This document shows, in pieces, positions 35,105-45,888 of a stretch of DNA of 64,000 nt. A program made the position numbers and the translations under genes. The DNA is from Toxonevra muliebris (Eukaryota > Arthropoda > Insecta > Diptera > Pallopteridae). The notes beneath the pieces are model-generated. The model saw nothing but the letters and a program-made list of their open reading frames with translations. It searched no databases and had not been told where the DNA came from. Within the stretch, counting starts at the first letter, position 1; each line of letters opens with the position of its first letter. The DNA is taken from NCBI GenBank assembly GCA_963691655.1, contig OY829329.1:56123408-56187407 (forward strand), read 5' to 3'.

Positions 35105-35179
35105 CAGACATCAAAAGTGGCTAGCTTAGATCTACCAATTCTTGTACTAGGTTGGTACTGACAATAAAGACTTTAAATC

Positions 35180-35865
35180 GATTTTTTTTTAATTTAATAT
35201 TTTTGATGTAGACAACGAGTTTTATGAGAAAAAAGAGGGGGAAATGTTTGGTCCTGGAATCGCTGATTAACTGTAAGTTACATCATTTGTAAGTACCATG
35301 TTTGTAAATCTTTAAACTCGTTTTTCTCGAAACCATTTTTTTCGGGACGGTGGACACGATTCACAAAAAACCACTGTTCCAATAGACTTGAAATTTTACA
35401 AGACTACTAAGCAAATATATAGGTATGGCTTTATCTAGGATTATGGCTAAAGCATTTGTTTAACCAATGTTTTTAATGCAAAATATAAACAAAAACAGGG
35501 CAAAAAATCGTCATTTTTTTTCCAACGTCTGATTTAAATTGTAGAACATTTTTTTCTTATTCCCTAGATGAGGCGATAGCAGGAAGTCTCACGATTACAA
35601 AATGGGTTACATTTTGTGTTTCAGAATATTTAAACCGGAGATATCATGTCCACCATGGAGCAACTATTTTTGGCAGGCTCAAGTTCGAGGCGTTGAATGA
35701 ACCATTATTAACAAAGATATTTTTAATATTAAAACCGAAAATTATTGTTCAAAACCTGTAAAAAACTTGTAAAAAAACTCGAATAAATAAATATTGAAAA
35801 GCTTTTCATTTACAACGATTTGAAAACATCGATATTTCGCACCATCTCGGATAGAATACCCCCTT
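35180..35865. other. unidentified insert between satellite islands
   Basis: About 690 bases with no satellite words. Two GTCCACC-type motifs lie at 35347-35355 (inverted) and 35649-35655. No coding frame, terminal repeats or tail could be defined. Confidence 0.4.
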
Positions 35866-36059
35866 AAATAAGATTAAGTCTCAAAAGCAAGGTCATAGCA
35901 ATTTAAGTCAGGCATGATACGTAGCTTACTTAGATCAACCGATTTTTGTTCTAAAAAGTAGCCCAAAACTGTGTTATTGTCATCATTGCTTGCCAGGCAT
36001 GGCCAATTCAGATCTACTAATTCATGTATGTAGATAGTAAATAGTGGTACTAGAAAATG

Positions 36060-37140
36060 TTTTAGTTTATCTCAAAAAGAAATTTTGATAAAATATTTAA
36101 TTCACAAGTCGACGATTTCGCAAATTGTTAATAGCAGTATTGTTGATCTGCGTCATAGAGATGGAAAACCTCGCAAAGAAACGTGTCGAAAAACTAACGA
36201 AATCACAAAATTGATGAAAGCGAATCAGAAAATGAAACCGAGAAAAATACAAAATGCACTTCAGTTAGATATATCATTATCGACCATCAAGCGACGACCC
36301 AGAAAAAGTGGATTAAGCGCACACAACATTGCCGAAAAAGCATTTACTCGTTTAACTCATTTAAAATTCCTTCATAAATATAAAAACTTGACCTTTAAAC
36401 AGTTGCAAAACGTTTTGTTCTTAGATGAGAGCAAAATTAACATGTGCAGTTTTGACGGAAAACAATTTGTTAGAAGGCCACACGGGTACGGTAAAGTACC
36501 AATGAGGTTGTGTTGTGGTCTCGGTCTGCTTTTCAGCTAATGATATGGGTCCAACCAATCACATTCGGGGAATTATGAAATACAACAATTATTAAAACAT
36601 TTTAAGAGACATTATACTTCCATACGCTAATTTGGAAATGCTGCGTAGTTAGACGTTCCCACAGGATCATAACTCCTAGTACACGTCTAAATTGGTGAAA
36701 GCTTGCCTTGTCGCAAAAAAATGTACAACTTCTCGTTTTTCCAGTACAGTCCCCCAATCTAAACCCAATTGAGAGCCATTAGATGCTTGTGAAGAGAAAA
36801 ATTGGCAGAAAAGCTTTTAAGAAACTGGAGGATCTATATGAAAATGTTCAAATGCAATGCAAGTGAGTTCGAATCGATCAGGCGAAACATTTAATAGAGC
36901 TAATGCCACGTAGATATGCAACAATGATCGCTAATAATGGACATTCGACAAAGTTTAGGAAACTTCTTCGATTTTTCTTAAATTTTCACATTAACTTTTT
37001 CTAGTTGCAAATGTTTTGACCTCTTCAATTCAGACCGTAATTTAATATTACTTCTTTCTTTTTTTATTTGCAACATAATTTTGAACTTTTAAGTTTTTAT
37101 AATAAATGGCAATAAATAGACTTTGTTGTGAATAAAAAAG
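36060..37140 (+). pseudogene. Tc1-type transposase (DDE), degraded
   Basis: N-terminal HTH text (IVDLRHRDGKPRKETCR, KPRKIQNALQLDISLSTIKR) leads to the first catalytic Asp (LQNVLFLDESKINMCSFDG, with QFVRRPHGYGK after it). Further on, in shifted frames, come the second Asp (PQDHNS, then YTSKLVKA after a stop) and the last motif, QSPNLNPIE. There the Glu is kept and the flanking Asp became Asn. The C-terminal RKIGRKAFKKLEDLYENVQ is recognisable. Multiple stops make it inactive. Outer borders are approximate; terminal repeats were not resolved. Confidence 0.75.
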
Positions 37141-37404
37141 ATTTTTGATAAAAATTATTTTAGTGAACTTAAGAAGTCATTTAAAGTACAAGTGATTTTA
37201 GTTGCCAATGATATGACCGGCATTGTATGTAAGTGATACACAGAACCAATTCCTCTCAGGCATGGCTAACATAAAAAATATTCGATCCATGTTCTGAAAA
37301 CTTGAACCACAAAGTGTACTAAAAAGTGTACTTAAAGAGTGGTAATAAAAAGACGGTAAATTTAACCAGTTGTTCATTCAAAACCTGTTAATTTTAATAA
37401 TGAA

Positions 37405-37735
37405 TGAAGTTTGTAGCTCTCTAGCGGTTATGTAGTTCGAAGACTGAACTTAAGTAATAGTTCAACCGTTTAACGTAGCGTTACAAACAGTCAATATCAC
37501 ATATCAAATGAATGTCAGAGCTGATGTAGAACTCTACTCTGAGATAATTACGGTCACTTGCAAATCCAAAGATTGCTAAGGGGAAGGGGGAATTATCATA
37601 TACCCAGAAACCTATAGCATTGATCAATTTACAAGGTGATGGTTAAATCCTCATAAGATCTTCCAAACTCAATATCACTGTTGATAGTCCGGCCACGATT
37701 AAGACCCTAAACTGGACGTAATTTACTTCTGAAGA
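37405..37735 (+). repeat. interspersed repeat, copy 1
   Basis: About 330 bases matching 42900-43235 in the same orientation: AATGTCAGAGCTGATGT, GAGATAATTACGGTCACT, GCAAATCCAAAGATTGC, AGAAACCTATA and CAATATCACTGTTGA. It lies within the satellite zone. No frame or terminal repeats were recognised. Confidence 0.65.
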
Positions 37736-37860
37736 AAGGTGTACTAAAATTAAGTTCTAAAAATAAGTACTAAAAATGTACTAAAACTGTACTAAAAATG
37801 TACTAAAAATGTACTAAAAAAGTGGTATCACAAACGACCTGAAATAAATTTTTATTTAAC

Positions 37861-38989
37861 CAGAAGACAGAAAATTAAACAAATTATAGAAAAGAGGTGA
37901 AAAGGGGTTTCAAATCTCCAGCGTAGTACCGCCCTTGTCTGCCACTGAATACATATTAACAAATACGTAAATTGACGCAAAGCAATGGAACACACAAAAC
38001 GAATCGAAGTAAAGTACGTAATGCAATGTTATGCAATGCAATGATGATTTGATATCAGCTTATGGCAAAATATGCTCAAAACTTGCACCTGAGTCTCAGA
38101 AATTTTTTTGCAAAAACTATAACGTGCATACCATAAATACAGCCACCCACCACCCTGCATATGCAAATATGTTTTGAATTTTTTTGATTTCATTTATTTT
38201 TACATTGAATGCAACTGTTTGTTTGTTACATATTTGCAGCTTTCAGAGAAATTGTGTGTGTGTGTGTGTGTGCTTTAGTTTTTCTGATATTTACCTACAT
38301 ATGCACAGTAAAAATTGTCAATTTGAAAATGTCAATTTATGAATTGGCCAGAAATGCACACAAACATAAACATACATATATGGAGACAGGGTGTTTCTAC
38401 GTGTTATAAAAATAAGAATTTTGCAAGACGCAAAGATCTATAAGCCTCTCAATTATGTAAGGAGTTGTAAATTGACCCTTCATGCCCCACATAATTTTAG
38501 GCTTATGTTGATTTCCCCTTGTGCCGTATGAGATATAGCTCTTGACTCACTCTGTATATGAAACTACTACTATTTTTCTTATACTGAATTTGTATCAATA
38601 TTGAAAATATTTATGTTGCATTTTCACTTGCATAAACAAAGATGCTGCTGCATTTGAGTTTTTTTGTGTGCCAATTTCAGTTTTTGTTTTGCAAAATGAA
38701 AACATTTTTGACTTCGTTTCACATTTAGCCAAATTTTTATTCAAACAATTTCTTCTTTTACATATTACAGCGCTATGTATTTTCGTTTTTCTTTTTTTTC
38801 AATGTTACTTTTTATTTTCTTTTTTGCGTGTAAAAAAAAAAATGTCAGCGTTGTCAAAGTTTAACAATTTAAATAAAAATATTTATTTTGTTTCACAAAT
38901 ATTCATTTGGAATAAGTACTAAACAAAATTATCTTGTTATTTTTTACTGAATTTCTAAAAGAATTTCGGGTTTTTTTCATTATTTTGTG
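37861..38989. other. AT-rich non-coding DNA with (GT)n
   Basis: A GTGTGTGTGTGTGTGTGTG run lies near 38255-38272. No gene was recognised. Confidence 0.6.
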
Positions 38990-39139
38990 AAGACAAAATT
39001 CATTGAATAGAAAACTTCAAAGCTTTATGTAAAATTTTGTCAGGACGAAAATTTCGTCAATTCATCGGACGCTAGCTACAGTGTTGGCATTAATTTTATT
39101 TTCATTTAATCTTAGCTTCAGTGTTAAAATTTGTATCTA

Positions 39140-40396
39140 AAGCGCGGTTCACGCCAAATTGGCACGCTTTGTTGTGATCACCACGTCGCCCCTAGTCATA
39201 AGAACAACAAATTTTTTACTGGGATTTGTTAACAATACCGTTACCGTTAGTTGATAAATCTTTCATATTAATTGATCGCAAGTTGGTGATTGTGTGCACA
39301 ATGGAAGCTGCAAATAGAAAATTGATTGTGAACAAATTTATTGAAAATCCGTCGTGGTCTGGTTCTGGTAAAGATTGCGAAAGTGTTAAATATCTCCAAA
39401 AGAACGGTATGTAGAGTTATAAAACGATATAAAGAAACTCTTAAAATTAAAGGCAAAGATCTTAAGGTCCATCAAAAGCAATCCCGGACTATCGGATAGC
39501 GATCGTGCCAAAAAATTCAATACCAGCAAAAGTACTGCTAGACGAATACGCATAAAAGCTGGGCTAAAGTGCTATCGTACTATAAAATATCCAAATAGAG
39601 CAGACAAACAGAATTTGCTGGCCAAAAAACGTGCTCGCCTTCTTTATAATAATGTTTTGACCAAATTCAATGGATGCATTATTGTGGATGACGAATCATA
39701 CGTAAAATTTGATCTTAAACAGCTTCCAGGTCAAAAATTTTATATGGCAACGAATCGTGGTAATGTACCCTTAAAATTCAAGTACATAAAAATGGATAAA
39801 TTTGCAAAGAAAGCAATAGTGTGGCAGGCTATTTGCAGCTGTGGTCTCAAATCCAGGGCATTTGTGACATCCTCTTCTATGACGTCTGATATTTACATCA
39901 AAGAGTGCCTTTCTAAACGACTATTGCCATTTGTTCGTCACCTCCATTCACCAGTGAAGTTTTGGCCTTATTTTTGCACAGTTGCCACTACTCTAAGAAA
40001 ACCATCCATTGGTATCAGACAAATAAAGTAGATGTAGTGCCCAAATATATGAATCCACCCAATTGCCCCCAGCTTCGACCGATCGAAAAATACTGGGCTA
40101 TTACAAAATATAAGTTGAAGAAAATGCAGGTATTATCAAAAATGTGAATTCAATGTTACTAAAATGGAACCAAATAGCCGCAAAAGTATCCACAGCGGTT
40201 GTTCAAAGGTTGATGGAGTCCATTAAAAGGAATACCCGGAACTTTTTGCACAACAAAGAAACTTAAATCTTTTAATATTATAGTATTAAAACACAGTATT
40301 AAACTTATCATTTAATGCATTATTTGTTATTCTGAGTGTTCTGGTTAAAAAGATGCAGCAACTTTCCTGCGTGCCAATTTTGAGTGAACCGCGCTT
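39140..40396 (+). mobile_element. IS630/Tc1-type element with complete ends
   Basis: 1257 bases, TA on each outer side (39138-39139 and 40397-40398). The inverted termini are AAAGCGCGGTTCACGCCAAA and, from the right, AAAGCGCGGTTCACTCAAAA, each followed by TTGGCACGC. It contains one decayed transposase in plus orientation. Confidence 0.85.
39301..40265 (+). pseudogene. IS630/Tc1-superfamily transposase, broken
   Basis: Starts at ATG 39301 (MEAANRKLIVNKFIENPSWS) and breaks after about 38 codons. The catalytic core reopens at 39615: NGCIIVDDESYVKFDLKQLP (first Asp), GQKFYMATNRGNVPLKFKYI, KMDKFAKKAIVWQAICSCG. The second-Asp motif, expected as WPDLASCHYS, reads WPY because of a substitution, and a frameshift follows. 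CHYSKKTIHWYQTN then resumes in another frame, with NPPNCPQLRPIEKYWAITK holding the last acidic residue. The C-terminus (AAKVSTAVVQRLMESIKRN) ends near 40265. It is not a mariner or Tc1 of the types elsewhere in the window. Confidence 0.75.
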
Positions 40397-40810
40397 TAGT
40401 TTTATTGGTTCTCGTATAGGAAACTTAACTAATTCATTTCGTTTAGTTTTTACAATAATTGTTTTGTTTTTGGCGGAAATTTTATCAATTCATTTAGCTT
40501 CTTGTCGAAAATTTCGCCAATTTGTTTCGTTGACCATTTTTATTTAGCTTCAGTGCTCTTATTTATTTCTTTAGCGCTTCGATGCTCGTAATGGAAATAT
40601 CGCGAATTACTTTCGCTGCTTATTTTGAATTCAATTTTAGTATACCCATTTTTTTAGCTAGTTCCTTTGGTTACTCGTTTCAACAGCAGCTTCTATGTTC
40701 ACATAAATTTTTGTCGTTTCGGTTCTCAAAGCTGAAATTTTGCCAATTCGTTCTGATTCTCATTATTTTTGACACATATTTTTCTATTTTCTTTTATGAT
40801 ATTAATAGAA

Positions 40811-42899
40811 TTTTTTTTCTTACCGCCAGGGCTTAGATAAATTGCGTAAATTGTGCGGTATTTTATATCTAAAATGCTTCTTAAGTTTAAAAAAATTTAC
40901 CCCATTGAAGCAAACCTCTTCCTAGAAAGAAACTTCGATACAATGGAGAGCTCGCGGACATTACTGTCCTCAAGTTCTTGAATTTATTTTTAAGGGAATC
41001 AAATTTTTGAAAGAATTCAATGATATTAATAGTTTAATTATAGAAGAGCAGAGTAAGTATCCTGCTCCAGGTTTCTCCTGCATTACTCTTAATCACTAGC
41101 CGATCAAATTTACCAAAAATATTTCAGTTAGTATGACTATTTCTTTAGATTAAAATGACTTTTTAAAGGAAAGAGAAAACCCTAAATTATCAGAAAAATA
41201 ATTTTGATTGTCGACAAAATTAAAAATATTTAATATCCTTGCATCTTATTAGAAACTAAACTCCCGCTTATATTTTCCAATGTTTTAGTAAAAATTAAAT
41301 CATCAATTCATGTAAATCCTTTAAAATTCTTAGCAATAAAATCAAAATAAATATCAATTTTTGCATCCGAAAGATTTCAAATAAATTAAGGAAATACATC
41401 AATTGCAGTCAAGCAACAAATTGAGAAATCGCACAGATATTCAAAAGAAGAATATAAATAAAGAAAGAATCGAACAACAGCAACCAGTAGTAACAAAAAA
41501 ATAGTAAAGGTATACGATTATAACAGAAGCATAGATACTACATCTACCGGATACTGAGTATAAAAAAACAAGCAAAGATTGTTTTGTTTTACTTTCTACT
41601 TTTTTTTTTAAGAAAATTTTGAAAACAACAACGAAAAAATGATAAAAAAAAGGCGTTAGAAAAATCTCGCTTATTCAGTCAAATCAATTTTATGGTTTAT
41701 CTCCTTACTCCTCACTCCTCCCCACTGTATCTACACTTCGAAGAGACATCAAGAATGATGAATGATAAAATGAAATGGAAATTCATACAATTTCACCCCT
41801 CGGCCATAACATAACATGGCATGGAGTTTTCTATGCTACTTTGTGGTGTGGTAATTCCTATGAAGTTGTGTAAATTTGATAAACAAAATCGAATCCCAGT
41901 CTCCCTTGACCACTTTAAGCAATTGAATTTTGAAGTGAGCTACACCTGTGTGGGTTTGTTTGTATGTTATATGTAAAATGTATAAAGTGAGTAAGTTTGA
42001 TTTTTTATTTCCTACTGAACTTTTATCGACGGTTATGTCAAATGCCAGCTAGCATCGAGATAAGCTGGCAATATATAAAAAAAAAAAAACGAAAAAGGAA
42101 AAGGAAAAGCTCGATTTAGGGCGAGTGTGAAAAACAAATCAAAAAAAAAAATCCATGGAGTAATTGACAATGAACACTGTATATACCAATGAAATTTTTG
42201 ATTTAACGCATATAAACCAATTACAGTGGACTTCGATTATAACGAACTAATAAATCTAAAATTGTTAAGTTTTAGTTTGTTTGTTATAAAGAGATGCCGA
42301 ACGATGGTATATTTTATTGGACGTTTACTGTATAGTAAATTACTCTTTGCAATTTGTATAAAATTTTAATAATTTCATTATGGATTTTCTACTCTTTCAT
42401 AATTTGCATATTTTAAACTAATACTCAGCTCTAGGTGTTTGAATAAATCTTTGTGTGCATTCAATTAATTATACACATTTTCAGCAATACCACCAAAGCT
42501 CATAATTATTAATAAACTAATTATTGTTTAGATTGTTGGAGTTGTTGTTGCTATGGGCAAGCGGCAGTCGACAGTTAGCAACAGAAACAGCAACACAATC
42601 TAAATTGCTAATATTATTAAATCCATTACCATAACAATTATGATTATGATTACCATAATCATTGTTGTCACCGTTTTAAGCGGCATCACCAACATTAATG
42701 GTGACTGCTCTAAATTGAAGATATTATCCCCATGGCGTTTAAGTTTGGAGTTTACGAATATGCAAATGTAGGTATATAAAAAGGTGACAGGCGGGTAATG
42801 TATTTAATTTAGCAGAAAATTTTCTTATTTTAATTTTATTATTCACACTTTGGCCAGCTAGAGGCCCATGATTGGAAACGAAGCTCTTAATACTATATA
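40811..42899. other. AT-rich non-coding DNA
   Basis: A small hairpin (TGCCAGCT ... AGCTGGCA, about 42044-42070) and poly(A) runs. No gene was recognised. Confidence 0.6.
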
Positions 42900-43235
42900 A
42901 TCAATGCAGTTTGAAGCTCTCTAGTGTAGTTTGAAAAACGAAGTTTGGTAAAAGTTTAACCCTTCATCTCTACTCATACAAAGAATGAATATCACATGTC
43001 AAATGAATGTTAGAGCTGATGTGGAACTAAACGTAGAGATAATTACGGTCACTAGCAAATCCAAAGATTGCGGAGGGGAAGAAGAAATCTTCATATACGC
43101 AGAAACCTATAACATTGATTAATCTACAAAGATGGTTAAGTCCTCATAAACATCTGCCAATATCAATATCTCAATATCACTGTTGACAGAAAGGCCGCGA
43201 TCGAGACCCTAAACTCGACGTAGTTCATTTCTAGA
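42900..43235 (+). repeat. interspersed repeat, copy 2
   Basis: Direct-orientation copy of 37405-37735 with numerous substitutions. Shared words include GAAGCTCTCTAG, AATGTTAGAGCTGATGT and GAGATAATTACGGTCACT. Function unknown. Confidence 0.65.
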
Positions 43236-43480
43236 TGTGCGAACGAATGCTGGAAATCTCTAAACTAGATCCAACAATCCGTCATCTAAATCTGTCTTTC
43301 CGGACGCTGTTAAAAATATGGGAAATTTAATACCTCAGCCATCAGCAAAATATAAGTAAGTCCAATGCAATATTAAATAAAAGCAATTCAACGTTCTCCG
43401 TAGAAAATGTGATATTTCAAAAACCGGAATTAACGGAAATAAGGGAAGCCAAAATTAATACTGAGAGAACTCAAATGATT

Positions 43481-43892
43481 ACACTGTTCAACAGCCAAAA
43501 ATGAGCAGAGACGAGACAAGTGTACTTAGGGTAATGGGGGGTCGCTGAGTCCGAATCCGTTTTGCTCTGCTACGTCACAATTTTTTTTCATTGACATAAA
43601 AGTTTTTAAAATTAAAAAAAAAAAAAATAATAAAAATGCAGTTAATATTTTTTTTCATCATTTAGATGTTTTTTATTTTTTAAAAATTAAAAAAAATTTT
43701 TTTTTTTAATTAATTTATTTTTGCATAATATTTTTCATTGTCGTTATCATCGTTCACTTTTATCTCGTTGTTAGCTTAACCCAGTAATGCCTAGCTGAGC
43801 CGTTCAGCCAGTTTCAAAAAAAAATTTTTCTCAAGTTACTTTCTTGATCTATCTACTTTGTGTTCTTGAACAATTAAATCCTAAAAATTTCA
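43481..43892 (-). mobile_element. MITE copy L (truncated), GACGTAG family
   Basis: Begins ACACTGTTCAACA and runs through GAGCAGAGACGAGACAA, CTTAGGGTAATGG, TCGCTGAGTCCGAAT and GCTCTGCTACGTCACAA. It is the inverted counterpart of copy R at 45393-45888 but lacks the last 50 bases or so, where the mariner begins. Confidence 0.75.
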
Positions 43893-45334
43893 TTGGGTAT
43901 ACCTACAAATAAATTTATATATTGTTATCTCCTTTTTGACACGTTCACTTATTCATTTTTTAACACATTGCAGATAAATATATAATATAAAATTAAAAAC
44001 GTAAGTACCTATGAACATTGTTTTTGACAAGAGAAAGATTTATTTTTCAATTTTAGATTTTATTCATAATTTGTCCGAAACTCGTAATTGTGACTAACTT
44101 CATATCGATCATACGCGCCATTTTTTGACATTGACAGCTATTCTATCTCGAAGAGCGCCAAAAATACTATAAGAATTGATCTGTCAAATAATTTTCATAA
44201 TTTTACAAAAGTGTTTTACTATAGCTGAAAATGTCGAATTTCATGCCAACAAAACAACATTTGCGGGAAGTTTTAATTTGCTTCTTCCATTTAAAGAAAA
44301 ACGCAACTGAAGCACATCGTTTACTCACTGATGCTTATCCTGACTGTGCTATAGACGTTAGAATGTGTCAGGTGTGGTATGCCCATTTCAAAACTGGTTA
44401 TTTTGATGTTGGAGACAGGGAACGTTCAGGCGGCCCGAAAAAGTGCGAAGATGAAGAATTGAGGGCATTACTCGAAGAAGATTCATGTCAAACGCTACAA
44501 GAACTTGCAGAATCTTTAGGAGTTGATCAATCAACAATTTCTAAACGATTAAAAGCATTGGGAATGATTCAAAAGCAAGGAAATTGGGTGCCGTACGAAT
44601 TGAAGCCGAAAGACGTCGAACGACGATTTTTCACATGTGAACTGCTGATTGAACGACAGAAAAGAAAGGGTTTTCTGCATCGTATTGTGACTGGCGATGA
44701 AAAGTGGATACGTTACGATAACCCAAAGCGTAAAAAATCATGAGGACCGCCCGGACATACATTAACATCAACGGCAAAGCCGAACATCCATGGATCCAAG
44801 CTCATTCTGTGTATTTGGTGGGATATGAAAGGTGCTGTGTATTATGAGCTGTTGAAACCGAATGAAACGATCACTGGCGACCGCTACCGATTACAATTGA
44901 TGCGTTTGGGCCGAGCATTAAAGGATAAGAGGCCAGAATATGAGAGTAGACACGACGAAGTTATTCTTCAGCCCGACAATGCTCGGCCGCATGTTGCAAA
45001 GCAAGTAAAAACATACTTGGAAACGCTGAAATGGGAAGTGCTACCTCACCCGCCGTATTCTCCAGACATTGCTCCTTCTGATTACCACTTGTTCCGATGG
45101 ATGACACATGGCCTGGTTGAACAGCACTTCCATTCTTTCGAAGAACTCAAAATGGGTCGATTCGTGGATAGCCTCAAAAGATGAGGAGTTTTTTCGACGT
45201 ATGCTACCAAAAAGATGGGAAAAGGTTGTGGCTAACGATGGACAATACTTTAAAGGACAAATTTATAATCACTTTTTCACACTAAATGTCCAAATTACGA
45301 AAAAAATACGAGTTTATACATTCATACTCCCAAT
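43893..45334 (+). mobile_element. mariner element (third family in this window)
   Basis: Candidate termini TTGGGTATACCTACAAATAA at the left and, from the right, TTGGGAGTATGAATGTATAA, with TA after the right end and a mutated CA at the left. It holds one transposase with few lesions. It lies between two MITE copies of opposite orientation. Confidence 0.65.
44231..45270 (+). pseudogene. mariner transposase DD34D, two main lesions
   Basis: Starts at ATG 44231. HTH region: HLREVLICFFHLKKNATEAH, then RMCQVWYAHFKTGYFD and ESLGVDQSTISKRLKALGMI. First Asp in HRIVTGDEKWIRYDN. A stop (TGA at 44741-44743) follows KRKKS, probably from a TGG codon, and the frame continues in phase. The second Asp is in VILQPDNARPHVAKQ, where the usual His is Pro, and the third in PYSPDIAPSDYHLF, 34 residues later. 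A one-base frameshift near 45153 breaks the C-terminus, which continues as WVDSWIASKDEEFFR and RWEKVVANDGQYF. This is the best preserved transposase in the window. Confidence 0.85.
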
Positions 45335-45392
45335 AATAAATTTTATTAAATTTATTGCACACACAATATAAAAGTAAAATGCCTGAATGATA

Positions 45393-45888
45393 ACACTGTT
45401 TAACAGCCAAAAATGAGCAGAGACGGGACAAGTGTACATAAAGAAATTTTTAGGATTCAATTGTTCAAGAACACAAAGTAGATAGATCAAGAAAGTAACT
45501 TGAGCAAAAAATTTTTTTTGAACCTGGCTCAGGAACCCCTCAGCGACTAGGTGCCATACGGCACCGCTAGGCATTACTGGGTTAAGCTAACAACGAAATA
45601 AAAGTGAACAATGATAACGAGCATGAAAAAAATTACGAAAAAATAAATAAATTAAGAAAAACATTTTTTAAAAATTTTGAAAGTTAAAAAATAAAAAATC
45701 TAAACAAATATGAACTGCATTTTTAATTTTTTTTTTTTCAATTTTAAAAATGTTGATGCCAATAATAAAAATTGTGACGTAGCAGAGCAAAACGGACTAC
45801 AAATTCGGACTCAGCGATCCCCTATTACCCTAAGTGCGTTTGTCTCGTCTCTGCTCGTTTTCAAAAGTTTCCATTTGTAGAACAGTGT
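45393..45888 (+). mobile_element. MITE copy R (complete), GACGTAG family
   Basis: 496 bases with ends ACACTGTTTAACA and, from the right, ACACTGTTCTACA. TA lies outside each end, compatible with a TA target. It contains GAGCAGAGACG near both ends and an internal palindrome GGTGCCATACGGCACC. The block GTGACGTAGCAGAGCAAAA is shared with the 3914-8676 element. No coding frame. Confidence 0.75.

Larger units (their letters stand above)
28488..37860 (+). repeat. islands of a roughly 133-bp satellite interrupted by other DNA
   Basis: The same ordered words recur: CTTAGATCTACCGATTCTTG, TACTAAAAAGTGTACT, GTGGTACTGCCACCAGC, TACCTGAAATAAATT, AAACTCTCAGAAAGCAAGG and CAGGCATGATACGTAGCT. Islands lie at 28488-28765, 29079-29480, about 33120-33282, 33805-34147, 35105-35180, 35865-36060, about 37230-37370 and 37735-37860. 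Insertions whose borders I can read (SINE 28766-29078, LINE 33283-33804, MITE 34148-35104) fall inside units, so the array was continuous before them. The unit length is an estimate by eye. Confidence 0.7.
38990..40810. repeat. degenerate repeat, GAAATTTCGCCAATTC / TTAGCTTCAGTG words
   Basis: The words AAATTTCGTCAATTCAT, TTAGCTTCAGTG, GAAATTTTATCAATTCATTT and GAAATTTTGCCAATTCGTT recur on both sides of the transposon at 39140-40396. This suggests an old tandem repeat of roughly 80-120 bases into which the transposon inserted. Divergence prevents a firm period. Confidence 0.35.

Noticed and set aside
28488..37860. CRISPR-like spaced repeats
   Set aside because: Eukaryotic window; units are long, degenerate and head-to-tail, without conserved short repeats and unique spacers.
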